Shown piece after piece: positions 1 to 7,463 of a DNA stretch of 10,235 nucleotides. The translations under genes were made by a program, and so were the position numbers. The notes beneath the pieces were generated by a model, which saw only the letters and a program-made list of their open reading frames with translations, did not search any database and had not been told where the DNA came from. The stretch comes from an uncultured Desulfuromonas sp. Its GTDB lineage: Bacteria > Desulfobacterota > Desulfuromonadia > Desulfuromonadales > Trichloromonadaceae. Where the stretch lies: positions 1-10,235 of the forward strand of contig CALJLX010000549.1 of the NCBI GenBank assembly GCA_937982495.1. The letters run 5' to 3'. Every line of letters starts with the position of its first letter. The first letter of the stretch is position 1.

Positions 1-2333
1 GCGCCTGCGCCTTCGCGGCGACCCCCTTGCGGGTCGGCGTCTATCAGAACATGCCCTTGCTCGGTTACGATATGAAAGGGAGAGCCCAAGGATTCTTCGC
101 CGAGTTGCTGGAAGAGGTTGCGCGCCGCGAAGGCTGGGATTTAACCTATGTGCCGGGAAGTCTGGAGGAAAGCCTGCGGCGGCTCGAAACGGGCAGCCTG
201 GACCTGGTGCCGACGGTTGCCTATTCACCGGAACGGGGCGAACGTTTCGCCTTTGGCGATGAGACGGTCTTTGCCTCCTGGGGGCAGATCGTCGCTCCGG
301 ATGGCGCCGAAATCGAAACGATCCTCGATCTCGACGGCAAGCGGGTGGCGGTGGTCAGACAAAATATCCACTACGACGGCCCTCAGGGACTGCTGCGCAC
401 GGCCGAACGGTTCGCCCTGCGCTTGCACTTTGTCGAGTGCGACGATTTCCCCGGCGTGTTGCGGGCGGTGCGCGACGGCCAGGCCGATGCCGGTCTGCTG
501 GGCCGACTGGAAGCCCTCGCCGGCGACGATCTTGCGCATCTGCGCAAGACCTCGGTGCTGCTCAGCCCCGTCTCGATCCGGGTCGCCTTTGCTAAGAAAA
601 TCGATCCGGCCTTGGTGCGGGCGTTTGATGACGCGCTTCGAGAGTGGAAACAGTCGCGGGATTCCATCTATCAGCAGGCTTTGGCGCGCTGGGTCGGAGG
701 TGAAAGCCGTTCCCTCCTGCCCGAGTGGTTGCCGACCGCCCTGCGCATCATGGGCGTCGGTCTGGTGCTGCTCTTTGTCGTCACGGCTTTCAGCCGCCTC
801 CAGGTCCGGCGGGGCTTGCGGGAAGTTTCTCAAAAAAATCGGCAACTCGTCTCCGAGATCGACGAACGCCGTCAGGCCCAGGACGATCTGCAATGGGAAC
901 TCAAGGTCAACCGGGCGGTCGCCGAACTCAGCCGACTGCTGCTCCGTTCTTCGGCCCTGGACGAAATTGCCCACGTCATTCTCGATGAGGCCAAAACCTT
1001 GACCGACAGCCCCCATGGCTTTGTCGGCTTCATCGATCCTCGCACCGGCGCCATGGTCTGCCCGACCATGACCCGCGACATCTGGGAGGCCTGCCAGGTT
1101 CCCGATAAAAAATTCGTCTTTCACAGCTTTCATGGGCTCTGGGGCTGGATTCTCAAAGAGCGGCAGCCGATTCTCTGCAACGAACCCGCAACCGATTACC
1201 GGTCCACCGGCATCCCCGGCGGGCATGTGGCAATCCGCCGTTTCGTCGGTGTTCCGGCTTTGGCCGATGGCCGGTTGCTGGGCATCATCGCTCTGGCCAA
1301 CGCGGAACGGGATTATCATGCCAAGGATCTGGAGCTGCTGGAGCGTCTGGCGTCGATGTATGCCCTGGCGATCCGGACGATGCGTGCGACCCAGGCGATG
1401 CGCGAAAGCGAAGCGCGCTTTCGCGCGATCTTCGAGCTTTCCGGCGTCGGTATCGCAACCCTCACCCCCGAAGGGCGTTTTCTTCAGGTCAATCCCGCCT
1501 ACTGCCGGTTCCTCGGCTACTCGCCCGAGGAGATCCTCGGTATGAGGGTCGAGGACGTCACCCATCCCGAAGACCTGGCGGTGACCCAATCCCATTACGA
1601 AGAAGTCCGTCAGGGTAAAAAGCACTTTTTCGCCTACGACAAGCGGTTTGTGCATCGCAGCGGACGGGATCTCTGGGGGGCGGTCACCGTGGCCTGGCTG
1701 CTGGACGAAGAAGGACGGCCCGAGTATGCCGTGGGGATGGTTCAGGACATTACCGAACGCAAGCTGGCCGAATTGCGCTTGGCGGAGAACGAAGAGCGCT
1801 TCAAGCATCTGGCCCATCATGACAACCTCACCGGCTTGCCCAACCGCCTGCTCTTCGCCGATCGCCTGCAACATGCCATGAGCCGCGCCCGTCGTTCCGG
1901 CGCGTTGCTGGCGCTCCTCTTTTTCGACTTGGATCGGTTCAAGACGATCAACGACAGCCATGGCCATGAAGCCGGGGATGAAGTTTTGCAGGCGGTGGCC
2001 CAGCGCTTGACCGCCCTGGTCCGCGATGCCGATACCGTGGCCCGCTTCGGCGGTGACGAATTCATTATCCTGATGGAAGATGTGGCGGAGACCGCCGACG
2101 TCGAGCGTCTGGCCGGGAAGGTTCTCGTCGGTCTTGCTCAGCCATTGACGGTCGGCGATCAGACCCTGACGGTCACCACCAGTATCGGCATCAGCATCTT
2201 CCCCCGCGACGGGGCGGAGGCCGAAACGCTCATAAAGCGCGCGGACGATGCCATGTTCCGAGCCAAGCAGCAGGGGCGCAACCTCTTTGTTTTTCACGAT
2301 GAAGCAGCGACGGCGAGAGTCGCGGGACCCTGA
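1..2333 (+). CDS. Membrane diguanylate cyclase, SBP_bac_3-TM-GAF-PAS-GGDEF (5' partial)
   Basis: Predicted inner-membrane sensor that makes c-di-GMP from two GTP. Residues are counted from the TTG codon at 27. Residues 1-225 look like a periplasmic solute-binding (SBP_bac_3) sensor, 234-257 are a transmembrane helix, and 262-295 are a likely coiled coil. A GAF domain covers about 308-452 and a PAS domain with PAC tail 463-580 (ends near DITERK). The GGDEF domain covers about 595-760. The active-site GGDEF is at 675-679, metal and substrate residues include D634 and N642, and the inhibitory I-site RxxD (R666, D669) lies five residues before it, so the enzyme looks active and product-inhibited. 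No EAL or HD-GYP domain follows. The frame stays open upstream of 27 and encodes ACAFAATP, which looks like the end of a signal peptide, so the true start lies outside the window and the TTG is not the start. No clear terminator follows the stop, so read-through into the next gene is possible. The ligand cannot be predicted. Confidence 0.93.
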   Translation, partial: ACAFAATPLRVGVYQNMPLLGYDMKGRAQGFFAELLEEVARREGWDLTYVPGSLEESLRRLETGSLDLVPTVAYSPERGERFAFGDETVFASWGQIVAPDGAEIETILDLDGKRVAVVRQNIHYDGPQGLLRTAERFALRLHFVECDDFPGVLRAVRDGQADAGLLGRLEALAGDDLAHLRKTSVLLSPVSIRVAFAKKIDPALVRAFDDALREWKQSRDSIYQQALARWVGGESRSLLPEWLPTALRIMGVGLVLLFVVTAFSRLQVRRGLREVSQKNRQLVSEIDERRQAQDDLQWELKVNRAVAELSRLLLRSSALDEIAHVILDEAKTLTDSPHGFVGFIDPRTGAMVCPTMTRDIWEACQVPDKKFVFHSFHGLWGWILKERQPILCNEPATDYRSTGIPGGHVAIRRFVGVPALADGRLLGIIALANAERDYHAKDLELLERLASMYALAIRTMRATQAMRESEARFRAIFELSGVGIATLTPEGRFLQVNPAYCRFLGYSPEEILGMRVEDVTHPEDLAVTQSHYEEVRQGKKHFFAYDKRFVHRSGRDLWGAVTVAWLLDEEGRPEYAVGMVQDITERKLAELRLAENEERFKHLAHHDNLTGLPNRLLFADRLQHAMSRARRSGALLALLFFDLDRFKTINDSHGHEAGDEVLQAVAQRLTALVRDADTVARFGGDEFIILMEDVAETADVERLAGKVLVGLAQPLTVGDQTLTVTTSIGISIFPRDGAEAETLIKRADDAMFRAKQQGRNLFVFHDEAATARVAGP

Positions 2334-2342
2334 TCGGCCCTT

Positions 2343-2372
2343 CGGCTACGCTCAGGAAGTACGGCTTTGCTC
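2343..2372. repeat. Short imperfect direct repeat (CGGCTNNGCTC x2)
   Basis: Two 11-bp copies, CGGCTACGCTC (2343-2353) and CGGCTTTGCTC (2362-2372), lie 19 bp apart in the gap between the cyclase and the alarmone synthetase gene. The first sits within CCTTCGGCTACGCTCAGG, which resembles short dispersed intergenic repeats found in many bacterial genomes. Whether it is such an element cannot be told from one window. It could equally be chance in a short GC-rich spacer. Confidence 0.35.
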
Positions 2373-2404
2373 CCGAGAGGAATAGGGTTTACGGAAGGAC
2401 GGGA

Positions 2405-3637
2405 ATGGCTATGACAGAGACATCGGCGCGGTCCGCCCCCTCTTGGGGGATCGCGGAACGCAACGAGTACAAGGCGATCTATGAGCGGTTGCGGCCGATG
2501 CATGAGGCGGTGCTTCAGGAACTCGTGCGTAAAATCCGCCTTTTGCTGGAGGAACAGGGGCAGAGTCCGGCCATCAAATCCCGGGTCAAGCGCTTCGACG
2601 GCTATTTCGAAAAGCTGCTGAAGCTTTCCCGCAAGGGGGGAGAGCCTGTCTTGCTTACCGATCTGCTCGGCATCCGCATCGTTTGCCCATTCCTGGAGGA
2701 TGTGGAAACCATCGAGGGGATTCTGGCCGAGCATTTCCCGGTGGTGGAGATTGAGCACAAGGGGGCGCGCAACTCATTTCGCGAGTTCGGCTACGTCTCG
2801 TTGCATCTGCTGATTCCGGTGGAGACGGAAGACTTTGTCGAGGTGCTGCCCGGTTGCGAGAAGGTTTGCGAGATCCAGTTGCGCACGATTCTGCAGGATG
2901 CCTGGGCCGAGGTCGAACACGAGCTGATCTACAAATCGGACATCACCTTGCCCAACGAGCTGATCAAACGCAAGCTCGCCGCCCTCAACGCGAACCTGAC
3001 CCTTTCCGATCTGATTTTTCAGGAAATCCGGGATTATCAGCAGGAACTTCGCGAACAGGACCGTTGCCGTCGTGAGCAACTCAACGCCTGCGCCAACGGG
3101 ACGTTGCCGCCCCACTTCCGCCAGAAATTCGAGCCGCCCACGGAACTGGCGTCCCTGACCGGGCAACGCCGTCTCGACAAGCTGATGCTGGAGGCCCACA
3201 ACGCCCACGGACAGGGAAATATGGAGGGGGCGATTACCTTTTACAGCCGGATTCTGCGACTCAAACTCAGCGAGCCGGTGCGTTCCCTGATCTATAACCA
3301 TCGGGGCATGGCCTACTTCGGCATCGCCGACTATCCACAGTCTATCCGCGACTTTTCCCGGGCGATTTTCTTCGACGAAAGTAACGTGCGCTGCTACAAC
3401 AATCGGGCGCTGGCTTTCCGGGTGATTCATGCCCTGGATAAATCCCTGGCCGATTACGACCGTTCCCTGACGATCAATCCCAACCAGGTCGAAGGCTACT
3501 GGGGCCGGGCCCAGACCTGTTATGCCATGCACCTCTTCACCCAGGCTCACGCCGACTGCGAAAGCGCCCTCAACATCGATCCCGAATTTCAGCCCGCCCG
3601 GTCCTTGCTGGCCCGCATCAACAGTCAGATGTTCTGA
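2405..3637 (+). CDS. RelA/SpoT-domain (p)ppGpp synthetase fused to TPR repeats
   Basis: Predicted cytosolic alarmone synthetase that transfers pyrophosphate from ATP to GDP or GTP. The synthetase domain spans about residues 20-215. Visible hallmarks are R60/K62/K70 (substrate-binding loop, RVKRFDGYFEK), D86 in DLLGIRI, GYVSLH with Y130 and H134, and E156 in CEIQLRT. AWAEVEHELIYK (166-177) is typical of small alarmone synthetases. There is no N-terminal HD hydrolase domain and no TGS/ACT tail as in long RelA/SpoT. Instead residues 258-394 form about four TPR units (starting near 258, 293, 327 and 361), the first one degenerate, which suggests a protein-binding regulatory module. A Ser common in the substrate loop is Gly here (G66), so activity needs testing. 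The start at 2405 has AAGGA 5 nt upstream; a second ATG lies at 2411. The gene lies 71 nt after the cyclase gene and ends at a strong terminator. The domain call is firm; the substrate and binding partner are unknown. Confidence 0.9.
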   Translation: MAMTETSARSAPSWGIAERNEYKAIYERLRPMHEAVLQELVRKIRLLLEEQGQSPAIKSRVKRFDGYFEKLLKLSRKGGEPVLLTDLLGIRIVCPFLEDVETIEGILAEHFPVVEIEHKGARNSFREFGYVSLHLLIPVETEDFVEVLPGCEKVCEIQLRTILQDAWAEVEHELIYKSDITLPNELIKRKLAALNANLTLSDLIFQEIRDYQQELREQDRCRREQLNACANGTLPPHFRQKFEPPTELASLTGQRRLDKLMLEAHNAHGQGNMEGAITFYSRILRLKLSEPVRSLIYNHRGMAYFGIADYPQSIRDFSRAIFFDESNVRCYNNRALAFRVIHALDKSLADYDRSLTINPNQVEGYWGRAQTCYAMHLFTQAHADCESALNIDPEFQPARSLLARINSQMF

Positions 3638-3672
3638 ACCGCCGTCCCTGGTGAACATCTTTTCTCCCAACG

Positions 3673-3706
3673 AAAAAAGCCGCCCCCGATCGGGACGGCT
3701 TTTTTT
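3673..3706. terminator. Bidirectional intrinsic terminator
   Basis: A GC hairpin (outer stem GCCG/CGGC, one C-A mismatch, inner CCC/GGG, 5-nt loop) is flanked by six A on the left and seven T on the right, so it works on both strands. It lies 35 nt after the stop of the synthetase-TPR gene and 20 nt after the stop of lspA, which converge on it. Confidence 0.9.
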
Positions 3707-3726
3707 CATTTCAAGAGCGGCTGGGC

Positions 3727-4218
3727 TCAGGCGTCCGCGTGTTTCTTTGCCCGCTCTTCCCGCCACATATCGAGCAACAGCAAAACGACACCGATACTGA
3801 TGGCCGAGTCGGCGACGTTGAAGGCTGGCCAGTGGTGCCGGTACCAGTGCACATCGAGAAAGTCGATGACCTCGCCGAGGCGTACCCGATCGATGAGATT
3901 GCCGACGGCGCCGGAAAAGACCAGGGCCATGGCCCAGATGTGCAGGCGCTGCCGGTCGGAAATCCGCCGCAGGTACCAGAGGATGCCGACCGCCGCGAGG
4001 GTGGCGACGGTGATGAAGAAGGGCACCCGGAAGGCGTTGTCGGCGAGAATGCCGAAGGCCGCCCCCTTGTTGCGGACATAGGTGATATGGAAGAAATTCT
4101 CGAAGACGGTCACCGATTCGTACAGGGCGAAGCGACGGTCGATATAGAACTTGCTCAACTGGTCGACAACCAGCACCACCAGCGAGACGATGAGCAGCAG
4201 ACGGTAACGGAAAGGCAC
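3727..4218 (-). CDS. lspA: Lipoprotein signal peptidase (signal peptidase II)
   Basis: Inner-membrane aspartic protease that cleaves the signal peptide of prolipoproteins after lipid attachment to the lipobox Cys. The 163-aa length is normal for the family. Four hydrophobic helices are visible: about 6-20, 62-83, 93-106 and 137-152. The catalytic pair is D110 in GNLIDR and D137 in FNVADS, and the family motif VVDQLSK occurs at 17-23. The start is GTG at 4218, supported by GGAG 5 nt upstream; no better in-frame start is visible. It follows ileS on the same strand after 88 nt, the classic ileS-lspA arrangement, and is probably transcribed with it. The spacer holds a repeat-built hairpin that might modulate read-through. 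Confidence 0.97.
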   Translation of the reverse strand: MPFRYRLLLIVSLVVLVVDQLSKFYIDRRFALYESVTVFENFFHITYVRNKGAAFGILADNAFRVPFFITVATLAAVGILWYLRRISDRQRLHIWAMALVFSGAVGNLIDRVRLGEVIDFLDVHWYRHHWPAFNVADSAISIGVVLLLLDMWREERAKKHADA

Positions 4219-4236
4219 GGGGACTCCAAGGTAAAA

Positions 4237-4306
4237 GGCTGAAGACTGAAGGCTGAAGACCGAAGAATACTTTTGCCTTCAGTCTTCAGCCTAAACCCCT
4301 TCAGCC
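4237..4306. repeat. Heptad repeats in inverted orientation (ileS-lspA spacer)
   Basis: Four tandem 7-mers run along the + strand from 4237 to 4264: GGCTGAA, GACTGAA, GGCTGAA, GACCGAA (consensus GRCYGAA). Three more copies face the other way at 4278-4284, 4285-4291 and 4300-4306. Together they give a perfect 18-bp inverted repeat (4236-4253 with 4275-4292) around a 21-nt loop. The last heptad abuts the ileS stop codon. On the - strand the hairpin is followed by only a few T, so it would be a weak terminator at best. The block is less GC-rich than its neighbours and looks inserted or expanded. Confidence 0.85.
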
Positions 4307-7087
4307 TTACTTTAACGCTTCCAGACAGCGGGCGCAGATGGACGGATGTTCGGTGACGGAGCCGACGGTGACGGCGTAGTTCCAGCAGCGCTCGCATTTC
4401 TCGCCCTGGGCTTTCTCCACCCACACCCTGAGGCCGGGAACCTCGGAGCCGACGGCGGCGTCGCCGGGGAGATCGTCGACCAGTTCCGCCTGGGAGACGA
4501 TGAAGAGGGTGGCCAGTTCGTCGCGATAGTTCGCAAGCAGATCGCGCCATTCGCCGGCGGGAGCTTCGACCAGGACGCGGGCGTCGAGGGAGTGGCCGAT
4601 GAGTTTGTCGGTCCGGGCCGTTTCCAGGGCCTTGGAAACATCGGAGCGCACCGCCAGCAACTTGTCGTAGCGGGCCTCGAGATCGGCGTCGAGCAGGCTC
4701 GTCTCGAAACGGGGGAAGCTCGCCAGATGTACGCTTTCCTCGCGCTTGCCGGGGAGCTCCCGCCAGATTTCGTCGGCGGTGAAGGAAAGGACCGGGGCGA
4801 TCAACCGGGTGAGGGCGTCGAGGATGCGGTACATGGCGGTCTGGCCGCTGCGCCGTGCCGGGCTCGTGGCCGGGGCGGTGTAGAGGCGGTCCTTGAGCAC
4901 GTCGAGGTAGAAGGCGCTCATGTCGACGCTGCAGAAATTGTGCACGGCATGGTAGAGGATGTGGAACTCGTAGTCGTCGTAAGCCTTTTCCACCCGCCCT
5001 ACCAGGCGCTCCAGGCGGGACAGGGCCCAGCGGTCGATTTCCAGCAGCTCGCCGTCGGCCACCGCATCGGCTGCCGGGTCAAAGCCGTGCAGGTTGCCGA
5101 GGATGTAGCGGGCGGTGTTGCGGATGCGCCGGTAGGCGTCGGAGAGGCGCTGGAGAATCTCCGGGCTGATGCGGATATCGTCCCGGTAGTCCTGGGCCGC
5201 GACCCACAGGCGCAGGATTTCGGCGCCGAACTTCTTGATGACCTCTTCCGGGGCGACCACGTTCCCCTGGGATTTGGACATCTTCTTGCCGTTGCCGTCG
5301 ACGACGAAGCCGTGGGTCAGCACCGCCTTGTAGGGGGCGATGTCGCGGGTGCCGACGGCGGCGAGCAGGCTCGAATGGAACCAGCCGCGATGCTGGTCGC
5401 TCCCCTCCAGGTAGAGATCGGCGGGGGATTTCAGTTCGGGACGCTGTTCCAGCACGGCGGCGTGAGAGACGCCGGAATCGAACCAGACGTCGAGGATATC
5501 CATCTCCTTGCTGAAGCCGTCGTGGCCGCAGCTCGGGCAGGCGGTGCCGGCGGGGAGCAGCTCTTTCGCGTCCTTCTCGTACCAGAGGTCGCTTCCCGTT
5601 TCGTTGAAGAGGTCGGCGACGTGGTGCATGATCTTGCCGTCGGCCAGGGCCTCGCCGCACTTCTCGCAATAGAAGACGGTGATCGGTACCCCCCAGTTGC
5701 GCTGGCGGCTGACGCACCAGTCGGGGCGATTCTCGATCATCCCGAAGATACGCTCCCGGCCCCAGCGGGGAATCCATTCCACCTGGTTGATGTGGGCCAG
5801 GGCCTTGTCCCGCAGGGCGTTGGTCTCCATCGAAATGAACCACTGTTCGGTGGCGCGGAAGATGATCGGCTTCTTGCAACGCCAGCAGTGGGGATAGCTG
5901 TGCGAGACCTTGCTCTCGGCGAGCAGGGCACCGACCTCCGCCAGTTTGGCGTTGACCGCCTGGTTGGCCTCGTCGAGCTTCATGCCGCCGAAAAATTCCA
6001 GTTCCTCGCGGTAGCGGCCGTAGTCGTCCACCGGATTGTAGATGTCGAGGCCATATTTCAGGCCGATCTGATAGTCGTCCTGGCCGTGGCCGGGGGCGGT
6101 GTGGACGCAGCCGGTCCCCGCTTCGAGGGTGACGTGATCGCCGAGCATGAGCAGCGACGGCCGATCATAGAAGGGATGGCGGCAGTTCCTGCCGTCGAAG
6201 GGGGTGGGATCGAAGACGGCGAGCACCCGGTAGTCGCCGATGCCCAGGGCTTTCAGCACCCCGGCGTAAAGCCCCTCGGCCATGATCAGCACTTCGCCGC
6301 CCGTTTCCACCGCCACATAGGGCAGGGCGGGGTTGAGGCTGACGCCGAGGTTGGCGGGGATGGTCCAGGGGGTGGTGGTCCAGATGACGAAGGCGAGCCT
6401 CTTCCCGGCCAGCGTCGCCAGTTCCCCGGGCAATTCGTCGGCGTAGGGAAACTTGACGTAGATGGACGGCGAGCTGTGGTCGGCGTATTCCACTTCCGCC
6501 TCGGCCAGGGCGGTGACGCAGGAGGAGCACCAGTGCACCGGCTTCTTCCCTTTGTAGAGCCCGCCGCGCTCGGCGAAGCGGGCCAGTTCCCGGGCGGTGG
6601 CGGCTTCGTAGTCGGCGGTCATGGTCAGGTAGGGACGGCTCCAGTCGCCGAGCACGCCGAGACGCTGGAACTCCTCGCTCTGAATGTCCACCCACTTTTT
6701 GGCGTAGGTGCGGCACTCGCGACGAATCTCGGCCTTGCTCATCTCCCGCTTCTTCGAGCCCAGTTGCTTGTCGACCATCAGCTCGATGGGCAGGCCGTGG
6801 CAGTCCCAGCCCGGCACATAGGGCACATAAAAGCCTTCCATGCGACGGCTCTTGAGGATGATGTCCTTGAGAATTTTATTCAGGGCATGGCCGATATGGG
6901 TGTGGCCGTTGGCGTAGGGGGGGCCGTCATGGAGAATGAAGGTGGGACGTCCCCGTCCGGCCGTATCAAGCCGCTGATACAGTTCCATGCTTTCCCATTG
7001 CTTGAGAATTTCCGGTTCCCGCTGGGGCAGGTTGGCGCGCATGGGGAAGTCGGTGACGGGCAGATTGAGGGTGTCTTTATAGTCCAT
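4307..7087 (-). CDS. ileS: Isoleucyl-tRNA synthetase
   Basis: Cytosolic class I aminoacyl-tRNA synthetase that charges tRNA-Ile and edits misactivated valine. The 926-aa length is close to the usual size. Visible motifs are HIGH at 64-67, the editing (CP1) domain with TTTPWTIPAN at 237-246 and HTAPGHGQDDY at 329-339, and KMSKS at 602-606. A C-terminal zinc finger has C898, C901, C918 and C921, which marks the common bacterial IleS1 type rather than the mupirocin-resistant type. Further Cys pairs at 474/477 and 517/520 could form another metal knuckle. The ATG at 7087 has GGAGG at 7095-7099, 7 nt upstream. It has its own likely promoter just upstream, and the short leader leaves no room for a T-box. 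lspA follows downstream. Confidence 0.98.
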   Translation of the reverse strand: MDYKDTLNLPVTDFPMRANLPQREPEILKQWESMELYQRLDTAGRGRPTFILHDGPPYANGHTHIGHALNKILKDIILKSRRMEGFYVPYVPGWDCHGLPIELMVDKQLGSKKREMSKAEIRRECRTYAKKWVDIQSEEFQRLGVLGDWSRPYLTMTADYEAATARELARFAERGGLYKGKKPVHWCSSCVTALAEAEVEYADHSSPSIYVKFPYADELPGELATLAGKRLAFVIWTTTPWTIPANLGVSLNPALPYVAVETGGEVLIMAEGLYAGVLKALGIGDYRVLAVFDPTPFDGRNCRHPFYDRPSLLMLGDHVTLEAGTGCVHTAPGHGQDDYQIGLKYGLDIYNPVDDYGRYREELEFFGGMKLDEANQAVNAKLAEVGALLAESKVSHSYPHCWRCKKPIIFRATEQWFISMETNALRDKALAHINQVEWIPRWGRERIFGMIENRPDWCVSRQRNWGVPITVFYCEKCGEALADGKIMHHVADLFNETGSDLWYEKDAKELLPAGTACPSCGHDGFSKEMDILDVWFDSGVSHAAVLEQRPELKSPADLYLEGSDQHRGWFHSSLLAAVGTRDIAPYKAVLTHGFVVDGNGKKMSKSQGNVVAPEEVIKKFGAEILRLWVAAQDYRDDIRISPEILQRLSDAYRRIRNTARYILGNLHGFDPAADAVADGELLEIDRWALSRLERLVGRVEKAYDDYEFHILYHAVHNFCSVDMSAFYLDVLKDRLYTAPATSPARRSGQTAMYRILDALTRLIAPVLSFTADEIWRELPGKREESVHLASFPRFETSLLDADLEARYDKLLAVRSDVSKALETARTDKLIGHSLDARVLVEAPAGEWRDLLANYRDELATLFIVSQAELVDDLPGDAAVGSEVPGLRVWVEKAQGEKCERCWNYAVTVGSVTEHPSICARCLEALK

Positions 7088-7122
7088 GGAAAGGCCTCCG
7101 GGAGGGAAAAATCAAGTTTCGC

Positions 7123-7150
7123 AGACTAGCAAAACTGCCGGATAAGTCAA
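7123..7150 (-). promoter_or_regulatory. Likely sigma-70 promoter of ileS-lspA
   Basis: On the - strand TTGACT (7150-7145) is separated by 16 nt from TAGTCT (7128-7123), with a TG motif one base before the -10 (extended -10). This predicts a transcript start about 30 nt before the ileS ATG. The -35 matches consensus at 5 of 6 bases; the -10 is weak apart from its extension. Confidence 0.6.
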
Positions 7151-7186
7151 GGGAAAAGGCTGCGCGGAGGGGGGAGGGAAGGGGGG

Positions 7187-7218
7187 CCGGCGTCCCGAGG
7201 GCGGGGCTGGGACGCCGG
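7187..7218. other. Perfect 10-bp GC-rich hairpin between the RHH gene and ileS
   Basis: The arms CCGGCGTCCC (7187-7196) and GGGACGCCGG (7209-7218) pair perfectly around a 12-nt loop, starting 14 nt after the RHH stop codon. On the - strand the hairpin is followed by a C-rich pyrimidine stretch rather than a T-run, so it is not a standard intrinsic terminator. It may stabilise or weakly end the RHH mRNA ahead of the ileS promoter. Confidence 0.55.
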
Positions 7219-7232
7219 GCGGAAAGAAGGGT

Positions 7233-7400
7233 TCAGAGGCCGGCGCGCAAGTCCTGTTCCAGGCGGAAAATGCTCTGGCGCAGCAGGTCGCTGATGTTGG
7301 TGCCCGCTTCCTGGGCGATCTTGTTCAGGGTCTCCATTTCGTTGCCGTTGATCCGGCAGGAGACAATGTACTTTTTCGGTTGGTTGACGGCTCTTCCCAT
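7233..7400 (-). CDS. Small ribbon-helix-helix (CopG/Arc-like) DNA-binding protein
   Basis: A 55-aa protein with the ribbon-helix-helix layout. A short basic beta strand (about 9-17, KKYIVSCRI) is followed by helix A (20-32, NEMETLNKIAQEA), the turn GTNIS (33-37) and helix B (38-52). Such proteins form dimers that insert a two-stranded sheet into the major groove and usually bind short tandem operator repeats. The ATG at 7400 is chosen because AAGGAG lies exactly 7 nt upstream; an in-frame ATG at 7433 would add 11 residues but has no good ribosome site. No toxin gene lies beside it (ileS is downstream, about 470 bp without genes upstream), so an orphan transcriptional regulator is more likely than an antitoxin. 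It may control its own leader, which carries repeated TGTGYCAW sites. The target genes are unknown. Confidence 0.75.
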   Translation of the reverse strand: MGRAVNQPKKYIVSCRINGNEMETLNKIAQEAGTNISDLLRQSIFRLEQDLRAGL

Positions 7401-7407
7401 GGCGGGG

Positions 7408-7413
7408 CTCCTT
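7408..7413 (-). promoter_or_regulatory. Ribosome binding site deciding the RHH start
   Basis: AAGGAG on the - strand lies 7 nt before the ATG at 7400. It is the strongest Shine-Dalgarno match near this gene and sets the shorter 55-aa start. Confidence 0.75.
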
Positions 7414-7463
7414 TCCTGGCTGCTTTGTGTCATATGGTGATCGGTCGAATGAGCTCATGGTGT

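Noticed and set aside
225..2297. Long open frame on the - strand antisense to the diguanylate cyclase gene
   Set aside because: The sense strand encodes clear GAF, PAS and GGDEF domains; the antisense product resembles no family and has no ribosome site.
4346..7129. Very long open frame on the + strand antisense to ileS
   Set aside because: It mirrors ileS exactly, as expected from GC-biased third positions. Its product is low-complexity (Gly, Val, Asp, Glu rich) with no family motifs, while ileS on the other strand has all catalytic motifs.
7088..7232. T-box leader for ileS
   Set aside because: The predicted ileS transcript starts about 30 nt before the ATG, and no T-box conserved box or antiterminator is visible.
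7233..7433. Longer RHH start at 7433 (66 aa)
   Set aside because: No good ribosome site precedes 7433, whereas AAGGAG sits 7 nt before the ATG at 7400. The 11 extra residues precede the domain and look unstructured.
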